Below, one piece after another: positions 8,563-18,294 of a DNA stretch of 64,000 bases (position 1 is the stretch's first letter; each line of letters starts with the position of its first letter). Both the position numbers and the translations under genes were made by a program. This DNA comes from Bradyrhizobium diazoefficiens (GTDB taxonomy: Bacteria > Pseudomonadota > Alphaproteobacteria > Rhizobiales > Xanthobacteraceae): NCBI RefSeq assembly GCF_016616885.1, contig NZ_CP067102.1, forward strand, positions 5,856,501 to 5,920,500, in the 5' to 3' direction. The notes beneath the pieces were generated by a model. The model did no database searches, had not been told where the DNA came from, and saw only the letters and a program-made list of their open reading frames with translations.

Positions 8563-9216
8563 ATGCGTTTGGCCATTTACACCGGAATAATACTGGCGGG
8601 CGGTTACGCCGGCCTGACACCGGCGCTCGCCGCCGATCCCACCGGCGACTGGCGGGTCGCCGATGGCGTTGCCAATATCCGCGTCGCCCAATGCAACGGC
8701 GGCATGTGGGGCGCGGTTTCCTGGGAAAAGCAGCCCGGAGGCCGCGACGAGAATAACCCGGATGTCTCAAAAAAGAACAGGCCGACGCTGGGCATGGCGA
8801 CCCTGATCAACATGAAGAAGACGGCCGGCGCCGAGCAGTGGGAAGGCCAAGTCTACAACGCGAAGGATGGTCAGATGTATAGTGCGACCATCACGCCTGT
8901 CGGCACCGACCAGCTCGAGATCAAGGGCTGCGTGCTGGGCTTCCTGTGCGGCGGCGAGACCTGGACCCGGGTTGGCCCGCCGATTCCTTTGAGCTCTTCT
9001 AATGCGATGGCCAACAGTGCGATGGCCAAGGGCGCACCGAAAACCACAGGCGCGGCGCCAAAAGCCGCAACCACGCCACCTGCTGCAGCGCCAGCGCCCG
9101 CTACCCCGGCACCGAAGAACGCTGCCGCCGCCGGCAAGCCTGGCCAGAAGAGCGCAACCGCCGATCCCGTCGGCGACATCTGCCTACTCCCTGAGATTGC
9201 GGGGTTTGCCCATTAG
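8563..9216 (+). CDS. Secreted DUF2147-like protein
   Basis: The 217-residue protein starts at the ATG at 8563, with AAGGAA 5 bases upstream. A signal peptide is evident (hydrophobic to TPALAA, cleavage near residue 24). The mature part begins DPTGDWRVADG and contains AQCNGGMWGAVSW and a KGCVLGFLCGGETWTRV stretch, typical of the DUF2147 periplasmic beta-rich family. The last 80 residues are low-complexity Ala/Pro/Lys, probably a cell-wall-spanning linker. Its 3' end overlaps the end of hpnN on the other strand by 33 bp. The function is unknown; it lies inside the hopanoid locus and may be an envelope protein. Confidence 0.8.
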   Translation: MRLAIYTGIILAGGYAGLTPALAADPTGDWRVADGVANIRVAQCNGGMWGAVSWEKQPGGRDENNPDVSKKNRPTLGMATLINMKKTAGAEQWEGQVYNAKDGQMYSATITPVGTDQLEIKGCVLGFLCGGETWTRVGPPIPLSSSNAMANSAMAKGAPKTTGAAPKAATTPPAAAPAPATPAPKNAAAAGKPGQKSATADPVGDICLLPEIAGFAH

Positions 9217-11772
9217 GGCCGGCTGAAACAACAGCACTGCGGCAAGCGTCGTCACCAGAGACAGTGCGAGCAGCTTGCCCATGCTGGACGTGCCTGGATG
9301 GCTCGACAGCCACAGGCTGCCGAACGCAGTCGCCGTCGTCAGTGCGCTGAAAAAGATCGCGCGCGTCAGGCTGGTCTGAAGCAGGTTTGTCCTGCCGGAC
9401 CGCCACGCCACGACATAATAGATCTTGAACGCAACGCCCACGCCGAGCAGCAACGGGAACGCGACGATGTTGGCGAAGTTGAGCGGCAGGCCGATCAACA
9501 CGCAGATCTCGAGCGTCACCGCGCCCGCAACCAGAAGCGGCACCAGCGTCATCAGCACGTCGACGATGCGGCGCAGCGTGATCCACAGCAACAGGCCGAT
9601 CACCAGCAGCGCGTAGATGCCGGCATGGATGAACGCCCTCACCACGGTGTCGCCCGACTTGAGGATCGAGACCGGCCCGCCGATCGCGGTCGGCTCGGCC
9701 TCGAGCACGGCTGCAGCGAATTTGCGCAGCGTATCGTTGTCGTTGGGATCGCCCTTCGGCTGCGCCTCGACGCGGATGATTCCGTCCTTGCTCTTCCAGG
9801 CGTTGACGAGATCGGGCGGCAGTGACTTCAGGGTGACCGGCTCGGCCTGCATTGCGTTCCTGAGCTGGTCGAACACGATCTTCATCGGTGTGACGAATAC
9901 GTCCTGCGCCTTGTTGCGGGTCGGCTCATCCGAATTGGCGAGCTTCTCGAGCGCGTCCGCGAGCCGCCGCGAGGCGACCGCGCCTGGGCCTTTGGCGTCA
10001 CCAGCGGTCCGGCGCAGATTGTCGGCTGAGGATTTCAGCGCCTCGACGTTTTCCTGATCCGACGGCGCCGCGTCGACCTGGTCAGGGTTGAGCGCGGGGT
10101 TCAGTATCTTGGCACCCTGCGCGATCAGCTTCAGCTTCGGCTGCTGGTCTTCCGGCACGAAGCTGTCGAGCGACATCACGCGCAACACTTGAGGTACTTT
10201 CTCCAGCTTCGCTTCGACCTGCTTGGCCTGCTCTTCCGACGTGGTCATCACGTTGACGGCGTTGGCGCCAGTGTTGGGATCCTTTCGCAGGTCGAGGAAG
10301 GTCGCGATCGATTCCGCCTTCGGGTTGCGCAGGTTCATCGGGTTGAAGTCGAACTTCAGGAAGTAGAGAAGCGGCAGGCCGGCGAGCGCCAGCACCAACG
10401 TGCCGCCCACGACCAATACACGGTGCTTCTCCAGGAAGTAATCGAGCGGCGCCAGGAAGGCATAGCCGACCGGCTCCATCTCACCGGGCGGATTCAGCAG
10501 CTTCAGCATCGCGGGCAGCACGGTGATACTGGAGACGAACGCCACCAGCATGCCGACGCCGGCGATCTGGCCGAGCTCGGAGATGCCCTTGTAGTCGGTC
10601 GGCAGGAAACAGAGGAAGCCGGCGGCGGTCGCCATTGCCGCCAGCGACAGCGGCACCGCCGAGCGCTTCGCCGCGAGCACCAGCGCGCCGGTCAGATCAT
10701 TGTGCTTGTAGCGCTCCGAGCGATAGCGAACGCTGTACTGGATGCCGAAATCGACGCCAAGACCGACGAACAGCACTGCGAAGGCGATCGACAGCAAATT
10801 GAAAGAGCCGACCATCATCAGGCCCGCCGCGGTCGTCAGCGCGAGGCCGACGAAGAGATTGACGAACACCGCGAAGATGATCTTCGAAGAGTGCAGCGCG
10901 AGCCACAGGATCAGGAGCACGACGAGCACCGTGCCGACGCCGTTGACGATAGCGCCTTCCTGGACGGTGGCGTATTCCTCGTTGGCGATCGGGACCGGAC
11001 CTGTCAGCCGTACTCGCGCCTGATATTTTGTCGCAAAATCGAGATCGACCGCTGCCTTGCGGATCGCGTCGGTTGCGCCCTTGCCGGGCTCCAGCGCGTT
11101 GTAGTCAAGGATCGGCTTGAACTCGATGAAGGCACGCTTGTCCGAATCCTCCAGCGGCTTGTCGCTGACGAGCTCGCGCCAGGAGAAGATCGCATTGCCC
11201 TTGTTGAGCACGGTCTCGACCGTCTCTGCGATCTGGTTGAACGGCCGCTCTGTGCTGTCGAGCTTGACCTGGCCGCGCTTGACACCGGCGAGCCCCGTCT
11301 CCAGTGCGCCGGTCAGGCCGCGGATCGACGGATCGCCGGCCATGATCTCGATCAGGGGCGCTGCGGATTCGAACTGGCTCGTGATCTTGCCGACTTCCTC
11401 GGTCGGCAGGAACAACAGACCGTTCTTCTCGAAGAACTCACCGGTGCCGAGCTGCTGCATCGACTGGAATTCGGTCTTGTTGTCCTTCAGCTTGGCAAAC
11501 AGCGCGTCCGCGGCCGCGGTCGCCATCTCAGGCGTCCTGGCCTCGACCACCGCGAGAATCGTCGCGTCGCGGTCGAAGGCCTTGTCGAATTGCTGGTCGC
11601 GCTGGCGCCAGTCGAGGTTCTGGGCAATCAGCGAATTGATGTCGGTGTTGATGGCGAAGTGGTGGGACGTGTAATAGCCCGCCCCCACCGCCAGCAGGAG
11701 CCCGAGAACGACGACGAGGGAGGCAAACCGGGTACAGGCCCTGACGATGGCAACGACTACGCTCTGCAGCAC
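9184..11772 (-). CDS. hpnN: Hopanoid transporter HpnN (RND superfamily)
   Basis: The 862-residue inner-membrane protein has the RND/MMPL architecture: one N-terminal helix (about residues 10-30), a large periplasmic domain, a five- to six-helix bundle near residues 270-430, a second periplasmic domain, and a final helix bundle after about 700. HpnN is known in Rhodopseudomonas to move hopanoids from the inner to the outer membrane. The length of about 860 residues and the position next to ispH, hpnH and hpnO support this subfamily. The start is a GTG at 11770-11772. A full-match EcfG-type promoter lies 33 bp upstream. A second, different RND protein is encoded at 29437-31803. Confidence 0.9.
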   Translation of the reverse strand: MLQSVVVAIVRACTRFASLVVVLGLLLAVGAGYYTSHHFAINTDINSLIAQNLDWRQRDQQFDKAFDRDATILAVVEARTPEMATAAADALFAKLKDNKTEFQSMQQLGTGEFFEKNGLLFLPTEEVGKITSQFESAAPLIEIMAGDPSIRGLTGALETGLAGVKRGQVKLDSTERPFNQIAETVETVLNKGNAIFSWRELVSDKPLEDSDKRAFIEFKPILDYNALEPGKGATDAIRKAAVDLDFATKYQARVRLTGPVPIANEEYATVQEGAIVNGVGTVLVVLLILWLALHSSKIIFAVFVNLFVGLALTTAAGLMMVGSFNLLSIAFAVLFVGLGVDFGIQYSVRYRSERYKHNDLTGALVLAAKRSAVPLSLAAMATAAGFLCFLPTDYKGISELGQIAGVGMLVAFVSSITVLPAMLKLLNPPGEMEPVGYAFLAPLDYFLEKHRVLVVGGTLVLALAGLPLLYFLKFDFNPMNLRNPKAESIATFLDLRKDPNTGANAVNVMTTSEEQAKQVEAKLEKVPQVLRVMSLDSFVPEDQQPKLKLIAQGAKILNPALNPDQVDAAPSDQENVEALKSSADNLRRTAGDAKGPGAVASRRLADALEKLANSDEPTRNKAQDVFVTPMKIVFDQLRNAMQAEPVTLKSLPPDLVNAWKSKDGIIRVEAQPKGDPNDNDTLRKFAAAVLEAEPTAIGGPVSILKSGDTVVRAFIHAGIYALLVIGLLLWITLRRIVDVLMTLVPLLVAGAVTLEICVLIGLPLNFANIVAFPLLLGVGVAFKIYYVVAWRSGRTNLLQTSLTRAIFFSALTTATAFGSLWLSSHPGTSSMGKLLALSLVTTLAAVLLFQPALMGKPRNLRE

Positions 11773-11804
11773 TTCTTTTCTTTCTAGTGTTAACAGCCTG
11801 CCGG

Positions 11805-11830
11805 AAACGCCCGCTGTTTATCGGAGTTCC
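11805..11830 (-). promoter_or_regulatory. EcfG-type promoter for hpnN
   Basis: On the minus strand GGAAC (11830-11826), a 16-base spacer and CGTTT (11809-11805) match the EcfG general-stress consensus GGAAC-N16/17-CGTT exactly. The predicted start of transcription is near 11797, giving a leader of about 25 bases before the GTG of hpnN. Confidence 0.6.
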
Positions 11831-11982
11831 CGAGCGAAACCTATTGCTGTTTTGAGTGGCTCTCGCGGGAACCAGGTTCGAAGTAAACGCCGGGAGACCA
11901 TGGCGAAATCATGCGAAGAGGGCGGTATAGCCGTCGAGTTGAGGCGGTAAAGTGACGAAGGGGTGAGCGCAAAGTCGTCGTC

Positions 11983-12010
11983 TTGCTTAGACGAAATGAA
12001 GTATTATAAT
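11983..12010 (+). promoter_or_regulatory. Sigma-70-like promoter candidate for ispH
   Basis: TTGCTT (11983-11988), a 16-base spacer and a perfect TATAAT (12005-12010) read toward ispH. The -10 lies inside a 12-bp perfect palindrome, GTATTATAATAC (12001-12012). The leader to the ATG at 12233 would be about 215 bases. Confidence 0.4.
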
Positions 12011-12232
12011 ACCTGAAATTGACCCGACCGGGAACCCGCGACTTGTTCCGCCTTTTCTTTTCGCCGATTTTTTGACACAAAGTGCTGTGCCTGCATGCGC
12101 CGGGGTTCCAGATGGGGTGGGCGGTTACCGCGATCGAGAGACCAGTGGTGCGGATATTGCAGCATTGGCCCGTATCAAGGTGCCGCCTGGGACAATTGAG
12201 CGGATTGGTGCAATTTGCGTGATGGGCGTCCA

Positions 12233-13159
12233 ATGGAAGTTTATCTAGCGCAGCCGCGCGGCTTTTGTGCGGGCGTGGTGCGCGCGATCGAGATCGTGGA
12301 GCGGGCCCTGGAGAAATACGGCCCGCCCGTCTACGTGCGCCATGAGATCGTGCACAACAAATACGTCGTCGAGAGCCTGAGGGACAAAGGCGCGATCTTC
12401 GTCGAGGAACTGTCCGAAGTCCCACCGAAAGCTGTCACCGTTTTCAGTGCCCATGGCGTCGCCCGCAGCGTTGAGGAAGAAGCCGCCGCGCGGGATCTTC
12501 CAGTGCTGAATGCCACCTGCCCCCTGGTCACGAAAGTTCACAATCAGGGGAAGCGCTACATCACCAAGGGCCGCACCCTGATCCTGATCGGCCATGCCGG
12601 CCACCCTGAGGTCGAGGGCACGATGGGCCAGGTTCCCGGGCCCGTTCTGCTGGTCCAGAGCGCTGAAGAAGCCAAGGCCTTGGCGCTGCCGGCGGATACG
12701 CCAGTGGCCTACATCACCCAGACCACGCTGTCGGTCGACGACACCAGGGACATTATCGGGGCTCTTCAAGCCAAATTTACAGATATTCAAGGCCCAGACA
12801 TCCGGGATATCTGCTATGCGACACAGAACCGCCAATCTGCGGTAAGGGAACTGAGCAAGCTGGTCGACGTGATCTTGGTGGTGGGCGCTACCAATAGCTC
12901 GAACTCGAATCGGCTCCGCGAAATCGGCACTGAGGCCGGGGTCGCGAGTTATCTGATCGCCGATGGCCGCGAGCTCAATCCGGAGTGGTTGAAAGGTGCC
13001 AGGACCGTCGGCCTAACGGCCGGCGCCTCGGCGCCCGAGGTGCTGGTGGATGACGTGATCGAAGCGCTGCGGCGGATCGGACCGGTGACGGTCTCGGTGC
13101 TCCCGGGCCGCGAGGAAAACATCGAATTCAGGCTTCCGGCCCAACTGGCTGCAAGCTGA
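12233..13159 (+). CDS. ispH: 4-hydroxy-3-methylbut-2-enyl diphosphate reductase
   Basis: IspH is the iron-sulfur enzyme that ends the MEP pathway, reducing HMBPP to IPP and DMAPP, the precursors of squalene. This 308-residue copy has the three cluster cysteines Cys12 (GFCAGV), Cys96 (NATCPLV) and Cys194 (ICYATQNRQ), the catalytic Glu126 (HPEVEGT) and the NSSNSNRL substrate motif. The ATG at 12233 gives the usual start [15 protein letters not shown]; a TTG 18 bp upstream is less likely. It leads hpnH on the same strand (36-bp gap), which ties isoprenoid supply to hopanoid synthesis. Confidence 0.96.
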   Translation: MEVYLAQPRGFCAGVVRAIEIVERALEKYGPPVYVRHEIVHNKYVVESLRDKGAIFVEELSEVPPKAVTVFSAHGVARSVEEEAAARDLPVLNATCPLVTKVHNQGKRYITKGRTLILIGHAGHPEVEGTMGQVPGPVLLVQSAEEAKALALPADTPVAYITQTTLSVDDTRDIIGALQAKFTDIQGPDIRDICYATQNRQSAVRELSKLVDVILVVGATNSSNSNRLREIGTEAGVASYLIADGRELNPEWLKGARTVGLTAGASAPEVLVDDVIEALRRIGPVTVSVLPGREENIEFRLPAQLAAS

Positions 13160-13195
13160 CCCTACCCGAATTTCAAGCCCAGAAAGAAACGTGTA

Positions 13196-14356
<1,161 letters not shown>

Positions 14357-14379
14357 GCGCGGACGACACCCTGAACAAG

Positions 14380-14410
14380 AAGGCCCGGCCGCCGTTGGCG
14401 ACCGGGCCTT
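14380..14410 (+). terminator. Intrinsic terminator after hpnH
   Basis: The stem AAGGCCCGG (14380-14388) pairs with CCGGGCCTT (14402-14410), and a T-rich stretch TTCATTT follows. Confidence 0.75.
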
Positions 14411-14508
14411 TTCATTTGCCTAACTCAAGCTTAACGAGAATCCAGGGACAAGGCACGCGGCCCGCATCCACTCCTCTCTTTTCTTTGCAGGACGAGGCCG
14501 GCTCGCCC

Positions 14509-14764
14509 CTCCAGCAAAAAAGTGAAAAACAACCCCATGCACAGTAGAAACGCGCCGACCGAACGGCACCACGCCGTACGGCTAAGCCATTGCGGCATCG
14601 CGCAGATCAGCGACAAACGGACAACGGGACGGCGATTCCGCAGCGCTGCACCGCGATTCGAGGCGCGCCGTCAATTCGAGCGCAATCGAAGGTCGGCCTC
14701 AATTTCGTATTTCACGAATTCCATTTGACGCGTCGGGCAAAACAGTGGCACTATGCCATCATCG
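14509..14764. repeat. Dispersed repeat, copy 1 (diverged centre)
   Basis: Its two ends match the repeat at 37931-38073: CTCCAGCAAAA...AACAACCCCATGCACAGTAG on the left and CCATTTGACGCGTCGGGCAA on the right, followed by a similar TATGCCATCATCG end. The interior is longer and unrelated to copy 2, so one copy has gained or replaced its middle. Confidence 0.6.
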
Positions 14765-15176
14765 AAAGTGGCACCGGCCAGCCCGTAGGCGACGCGCGCA
14801 ATCCCTGCTTTCTCGAAAACCAACTTGCAGGCGAGCAGTACGATCGACGAATCGAGAGCCTGTCACAGCAATTATCGTGTCTCACTTGAGGGTGCAGTCC
14901 AGCGCAGCACTGTCACCGTAATTCCGTAATTCGACGACGGGCTGGCCCACTCCACGCCCAGCGCATAAGACATCCGCGCGCTCGCTTCCGGAAGCATCCG
15001 GCCCGTGGATGCACAGGTGCGAGTTCTGCAAACCTCTGCTTTCTTCTGCAAATCTCGACAAAATTACGCAGAACACTGCAGGGATTTGCATGCTGGAGGC
15101 CACTTCGCGACAGAGCATTGCGAAGCGTTTTGTTGCGAACTGTTGCAGTTTGTTGCGCGAAGCGCCGGTTTCTCCG

Positions 15177-15680
15177 TCACCGGCTGATAAGCCGCGCCTT
15201 GAGATTCGTCACACTCATCTGCCAATCCTGTAAATTCTTTGCGCCGCCTTCTTGCATCAGCTCTTGCGTCCCCGAGTCCTTAACGACCCGATCGACGGTT
15301 CTGACCGCCAACTGTATGAGGTCTCGATTTGCATCCTTTGAATGGAGCGCCGCCCATTCTTTGCATGGAGCAGGTAGATAACGTGACGGACTTCCCATCA
15401 TCGCCGCAACCATTTCGGCGGCTGCCAAAGCGCGCGAAGCTCTCTCATCGTTGACAGGCGATACAGGGGTTAAAGCGGCGTCGAGAGCACTACGGATCAA
15501 TTCCACACTGCCGTTAGGAACAATCTGGCCCAAGAGATCAGATGCATCATCGTTGGCAAGCGTATCAGCGGCCCAGCCACCGGCTGAGGCTGGGTCAGAG
15601 CATAGAATAACGGCACAGAAAGCAATCGGCACGGCAAAGCCGCTGAGCCACTTAGGCCTGGCCATACTATGCGGCTTCAT
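15177..15680 (-). CDS. Small secreted protein of the Rhs island
   Basis: The 167-residue protein has an N-terminal signal peptide (LSGFAVPIAFCAVILC, cleavage after PASA near residue 33) and a mostly helical mature part without a recognised domain. The chosen ATG overlaps the end of the upstream gene by 14 bp; an in-frame ATG 15 bp downstream (MARPKW) is an alternative. It is the last gene of a minus-strand set that begins with a broken Rhs C-terminus, so it may be an immunity protein acting in the periplasm or an orphan cargo gene (inference). The surrounding DNA is clearly less GC-rich than the hopanoid genes, which points to acquisition. Confidence 0.6.
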   Translation of the reverse strand: MKPHSMARPKWLSGFAVPIAFCAVILCSDPASAGGWAADTLANDDASDLLGQIVPNGSVELIRSALDAALTPVSPVNDERASRALAAAEMVAAMMGSPSRYLPAPCKEWAALHSKDANRDLIQLAVRTVDRVVKDSGTQELMQEGGAKNLQDWQMSVTNLKARLISR

Positions 15681-16113
15681 AGTCGGAAATCAGTTCTTCT
15701 AGCAACTTGCGCTCTTCAGGAGTCTTTTCAGTTGGATCGTGCAGAACGTTGAGGACGAGATAATACTCGGTTTCGTTTTTTATCTGGCCTCGCTTCATGA
15801 TCTTTGCGTAGCTTTTCGAATATCGCCTCCGCAATTCAGAGAGTGTGATAATGCCGCGACTTCGAAGCTGGGAGTCTAATTTCTCAACCTCCGCATGGTC
15901 AAAATGTAACGACATTTCCACGCAATCATTGATCGCTTGGCGGAGCCCATTGAAGGCCAACTTCATGCTCTTTTTCTCTAACGCTTCAAGGCTGGCTATG
16001 GGCTGTTTGTTCGGCGGCAAACCCTCAGCCTTGAGAAATCGCTCAGCATAAAATGAAAGAAACTCTTTCATCTTAGCATATTCCAATTCAGGTTCGTCTT
16101 GCATCCCAATCAT
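15667..16113 (-). CDS. Candidate immunity protein downstream of a broken Rhs toxin end
   Basis: The 148-residue, helix-rich and highly charged soluble protein has no recognised domain. Its ATG lies 3 bp after the stop of the Rhs C-terminal remnant at 16117-16293, which is the usual place for the cognate immunity gene of a polymorphic toxin. No signal peptide is present, which fits an immunity protein for a cytoplasmic-acting toxin. A second in-frame ATG is at 16104. Base composition is AT-rich compared with neighbours. The immunity role is inferred from position only. Confidence 0.6.
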   Translation of the reverse strand: MIGMQDEPELEYAKMKEFLSFYAERFLKAEGLPPNKQPIASLEALEKKSMKLAFNGLRQAINDCVEMSLHFDHAEVEKLDSQLRSRGIITLSELRRRYSKSYAKIMKRGQIKNETEYYLVLNVLHDPTEKTPEERKLLEELISDYEAA

Positions 16114-16116
16114 CCG

Positions 16117-16293
16117 TCACTGCCCACGAGCCCCAGGCGAGTTGTCTGGCAAAGCTCCAAATAGGTTGATTGATTGTTGGATGTAGTACGATCTGAGCGG
16201 GTTTATATTCGATATGCCGTTGATCATGTTTCTTGATGTCCCACCCATGCTCTGCGCGCCGCCATGGAAGTCGATCAATTGTTGTTCTCGGGA
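16117..16293 (-). pseudogene. C-terminal remnant of an Rhs/polymorphic toxin
   Basis: The frame is open for 58 codons from the very edge of the RAYT terminal repeat (its TTA gives the in-frame upstream stop) to a TGA at 16119-16117. It has no start codon of its own in the expected place. The residues REQQLIDFHGGAQSMGGTS, then NMINGISNINPLRSYYIQ, resemble the conserved piece that follows the Rhs core in many Rhs proteins. The core and N-terminal part of this gene are missing, so the RAYT element marks the breakpoint. It is followed 3 bp later by a candidate immunity gene. Identification as an Rhs tail is from pattern recognition and context. Confidence 0.55.
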
Positions 16294-17045
16294 TTACGGT
16301 GACAGTGCACTTTATTATTCGCCATCACCGTCGCTCCGAGGCTTCGGTCCGCGTTTGGCCAGTCTCAGAGGTCGTCCCGCCAGTCGCTCGAGACGTGCCA
16401 TGAAGCGATTGTTGCCGAGCGGCCGGCCGATGCTCTCCGCGGCGCGCAGGGATGCGAACAGATCGTCCTCCGGCGCGCTGTCGAGCAAATCGGCGAAACG
16501 CGGGAAGCGGTCCCTGATCGGCGCCAGCGCAGTTACCCCGTCGTCCTTGCCGCGCAAATGCGCGCGCGTGCTCGACCATCGCCAGTCCTGCGCCCGCGCG
16601 ACGAGCCGGGCACGCACCGGATTGAGCGACACGTAGCGCAACGCCGCCGCGAGATGGTCTTCGTCCATGGCGACCGCGCCGAACCGGCCCTGCCAGAAAT
16701 GCCCGGTGCGTTTGCGCCGCGCCTGGAGCGTGCCGGCATAGGACCGATGCACCCGCGCGAGTGCGCGGCGCAGCCCGTCCGCGTCGGACGGCACCAGGAT
16801 GAGATGCACATGGTTCGGCATAAGGCACCACGCCCACACCTCGACCCCGGCCGCCCTGCAATTGGCTGCCAGCAGATCGCGATAGAGCGCATAGTCGCCA
16901 TCCTCGAAGAACGTGCGGGCCCGGCCATTGCCACGCTGGGTGACATGGTGGGGATGACCGGGGATGACGACACGGGCAAGACGAGCCATGCCGCAGCATG
17001 ACCGCGAAAGCGCGTGGTGTCAATTTAGTGCACTGTCACCGTAAT
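16293..17045 (-). mobile_element. RAYT-type transposable element with 19-bp inverted ends
   Basis: The 753-bp unit is bounded by ATTACGGTGACAGTGCACT (16293-16311) and its exact reverse complement (17027-17045), and contains one transposase gene. Both flanks are broken Rhs reading frames that begin at the repeat edges. A decayed second copy lies at 19790-20408. Confidence 0.8.
16315..16989 (-). CDS. REP-associated tyrosine transposase (Y1/HUH family)
   Basis: The 224-residue protein is an IS200-like single-strand transposase of the RAYT type. The HUH motif is His60-x-His62 in MPNHVHLIL, and the likely catalytic tyrosine is Tyr119 in LRYVSLNP, with the conserved GHFWQGRF stretch before it. The C-terminus is basic (AKRGPKPRSDGDGE). 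Such enzymes are known to act on REP-like palindromes scattered in the genome. The reading frame is intact. It is flanked by perfect 19-bp inverted repeats that end within 25-40 bp of the gene, so this copy looks recent and possibly active. Confidence 0.9.
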   Translation of the reverse strand: MARLARVVIPGHPHHVTQRGNGRARTFFEDGDYALYRDLLAANCRAAGVEVWAWCLMPNHVHLILVPSDADGLRRALARVHRSYAGTLQARRKRTGHFWQGRFGAVAMDEDHLAAALRYVSLNPVRARLVARAQDWRWSSTRAHLRGKDDGVTALAPIRDRFPRFADLLDSAPEDDLFASLRAAESIGRPLGNNRFMARLERLAGRPLRLAKRGPKPRSDGDGE

Positions 17046-18286
17046 ACGCAGAGACGTTTGGCTATGATCCGATAGGCCGTCTGGCCATCCATACGAGCGA
17101 TCTCGGCACATTCACGCTGAGCTATCTCGGGCAGACCGGCCAGATTACGCAGCGCCAATTGACTAATTCGACTATGTCGACGGTCTGGAGCTATCTGCCA
17201 AATAGCGGAGACCGGCGTCTCGCAAGTATCAGCAATGTCGGACTTTCGTCCGGACAGTTCTCGACGTATGGCTACTCCACGACCCCTGAGAACTTGATCA
17301 GTGCAATCAGCGAGACCAGCGAGAGCGGGACCGTCTATCCAAGTACGTTGACACAGACGGCGAGCTACAACAATCTCAATCAGCTCACCAATCTCTCTGG
17401 GCAAGCGCTGACGTTCGACGCTAACGGCAACCTCCTAGCAGACGGACAGCGCAATTATATTTGGGATGCCGAGAATCGCCTGATCAGGATCACCTATCCG
17501 GGACAGTCGGGCAAGCAAACCGAGCTCGCCTATGATGGATTGAGTCGGCGCACAGCCATATCGAGCACGCCCTTGAGCGGCGTCGCGACGACGACCTCAT
17601 ATTTGTGGTGTGGGAGCAGCATCTGTCAGGCACCAAGCAATGTCCCCACACGCGCTTACTACGCGGAGGGCGAGTTCCTTCCGGGTTCCTCGGCTCAATC
17701 CTACTACTATGGACCTGACCAGATCGGATCAACTCGACGCGTCTTTGCCACTACAGCGAGCGCGCCAGCCTTTGGATATGACCCTTATGGCCGCACCCTA
17801 CAGGGTACAACGCCGCTCACTGACTTCAATTTCGCTGGCATGTTCTACAATGCGGATAGTGGTCTCTATCTCACGCAGTATCGCGCCTACGATCCGGTTG
17901 CCGGGCGATGGTTATCGCGCGATCCCATCGGCGAGTCGAGCGATGCGGTTGCGAATCTCTATAGCTATGCCGGTGGGAATCCGGTGAATGATGTAGACCT
18001 AGATGGTCTAGCGCCAAAGGACAAAACTTTTGGTTTGCCTCCTGATTTTTGGAAATGGTATCATCGCAAGTGGAAGAGACCGGGGGATCCTGACATGGAG
18101 ACCCCGGAAGATACGAAAGAGCCCTATGAGGAGTGGTGCAGACAAGGTCGCCCGGGGCCCGACAATAAGGGTGGACGGGGGTTCAGATTTGCCCCGCCTC
18201 CTATAATTCCGATGCCCGGACCGCGGCCGGGTACGCCTCCAGGGGGTGGTGGTCCCTTGATGCCCATCCCGATGCCTGTCTTTTAG
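17045..18286 (+). pseudogene. 5'-truncated Rhs gene with toxin-like C-terminus
   Basis: The open frame begins at the right end of the RAYT element (the repeat supplies an in-frame TAA just before it) and continues for 413 codons. YD/RHS repeats are visible (FGYDPIGRL, FDANGNLLADGQRNYIWD), followed by the full Rhs-associated core: YYYGPDQIGSTR, FGYDPYGR, LTQYRAYDPVAGRWLSRDPI and NPVNDVDLDGLAP. After the core comes a variable C-terminal part of about 90 residues with FWKWYHRKWKRPGDPD and a Pro/Gly-rich tail. The N-terminal half of the Rhs protein is absent, so the gene is broken unless expressed from an internal start such as the ATG at 17174 or the TTG at 17159. The next gene, 8 bp downstream, is a candidate immunity gene. 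Confidence 0.85.
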
Positions 18287-18294
18287 GGGGATCA

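Larger units (their letters stand above)
11773..12232. other. Divergent hpnN/ispH intergenic region
   Basis: This 460-bp region holds the minus-strand EcfG-type promoter of hpnN and, on the plus strand, a sigma-70-like promoter around 11983-12010. No credible coding sequence is seen in it. Confidence 0.6.
14357..15176. other. Non-coding region between hpnH and the Rhs island
   Basis: About 820 bp without a convincing gene. It contains the hpnH terminator, a dispersed repeat copy (14509-14764) and a GTCACCGTAAT motif at 14912-14922 that matches the ends of the nearby RAYT element. From about 15000 the composition turns more AT-rich. Confidence 0.6.

Noticed and set aside
10189..11787. A 532-codon plus-strand frame
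   Set aside because: Antisense shadow of hpnN; rich in Arg/His/Gln as expected for a GC-driven false frame.
12001..12012. GTATTATAATAC palindrome as a regulator operator
   Set aside because: It is most simply explained as a -10 element; no regulator gene or second copy supports an operator.
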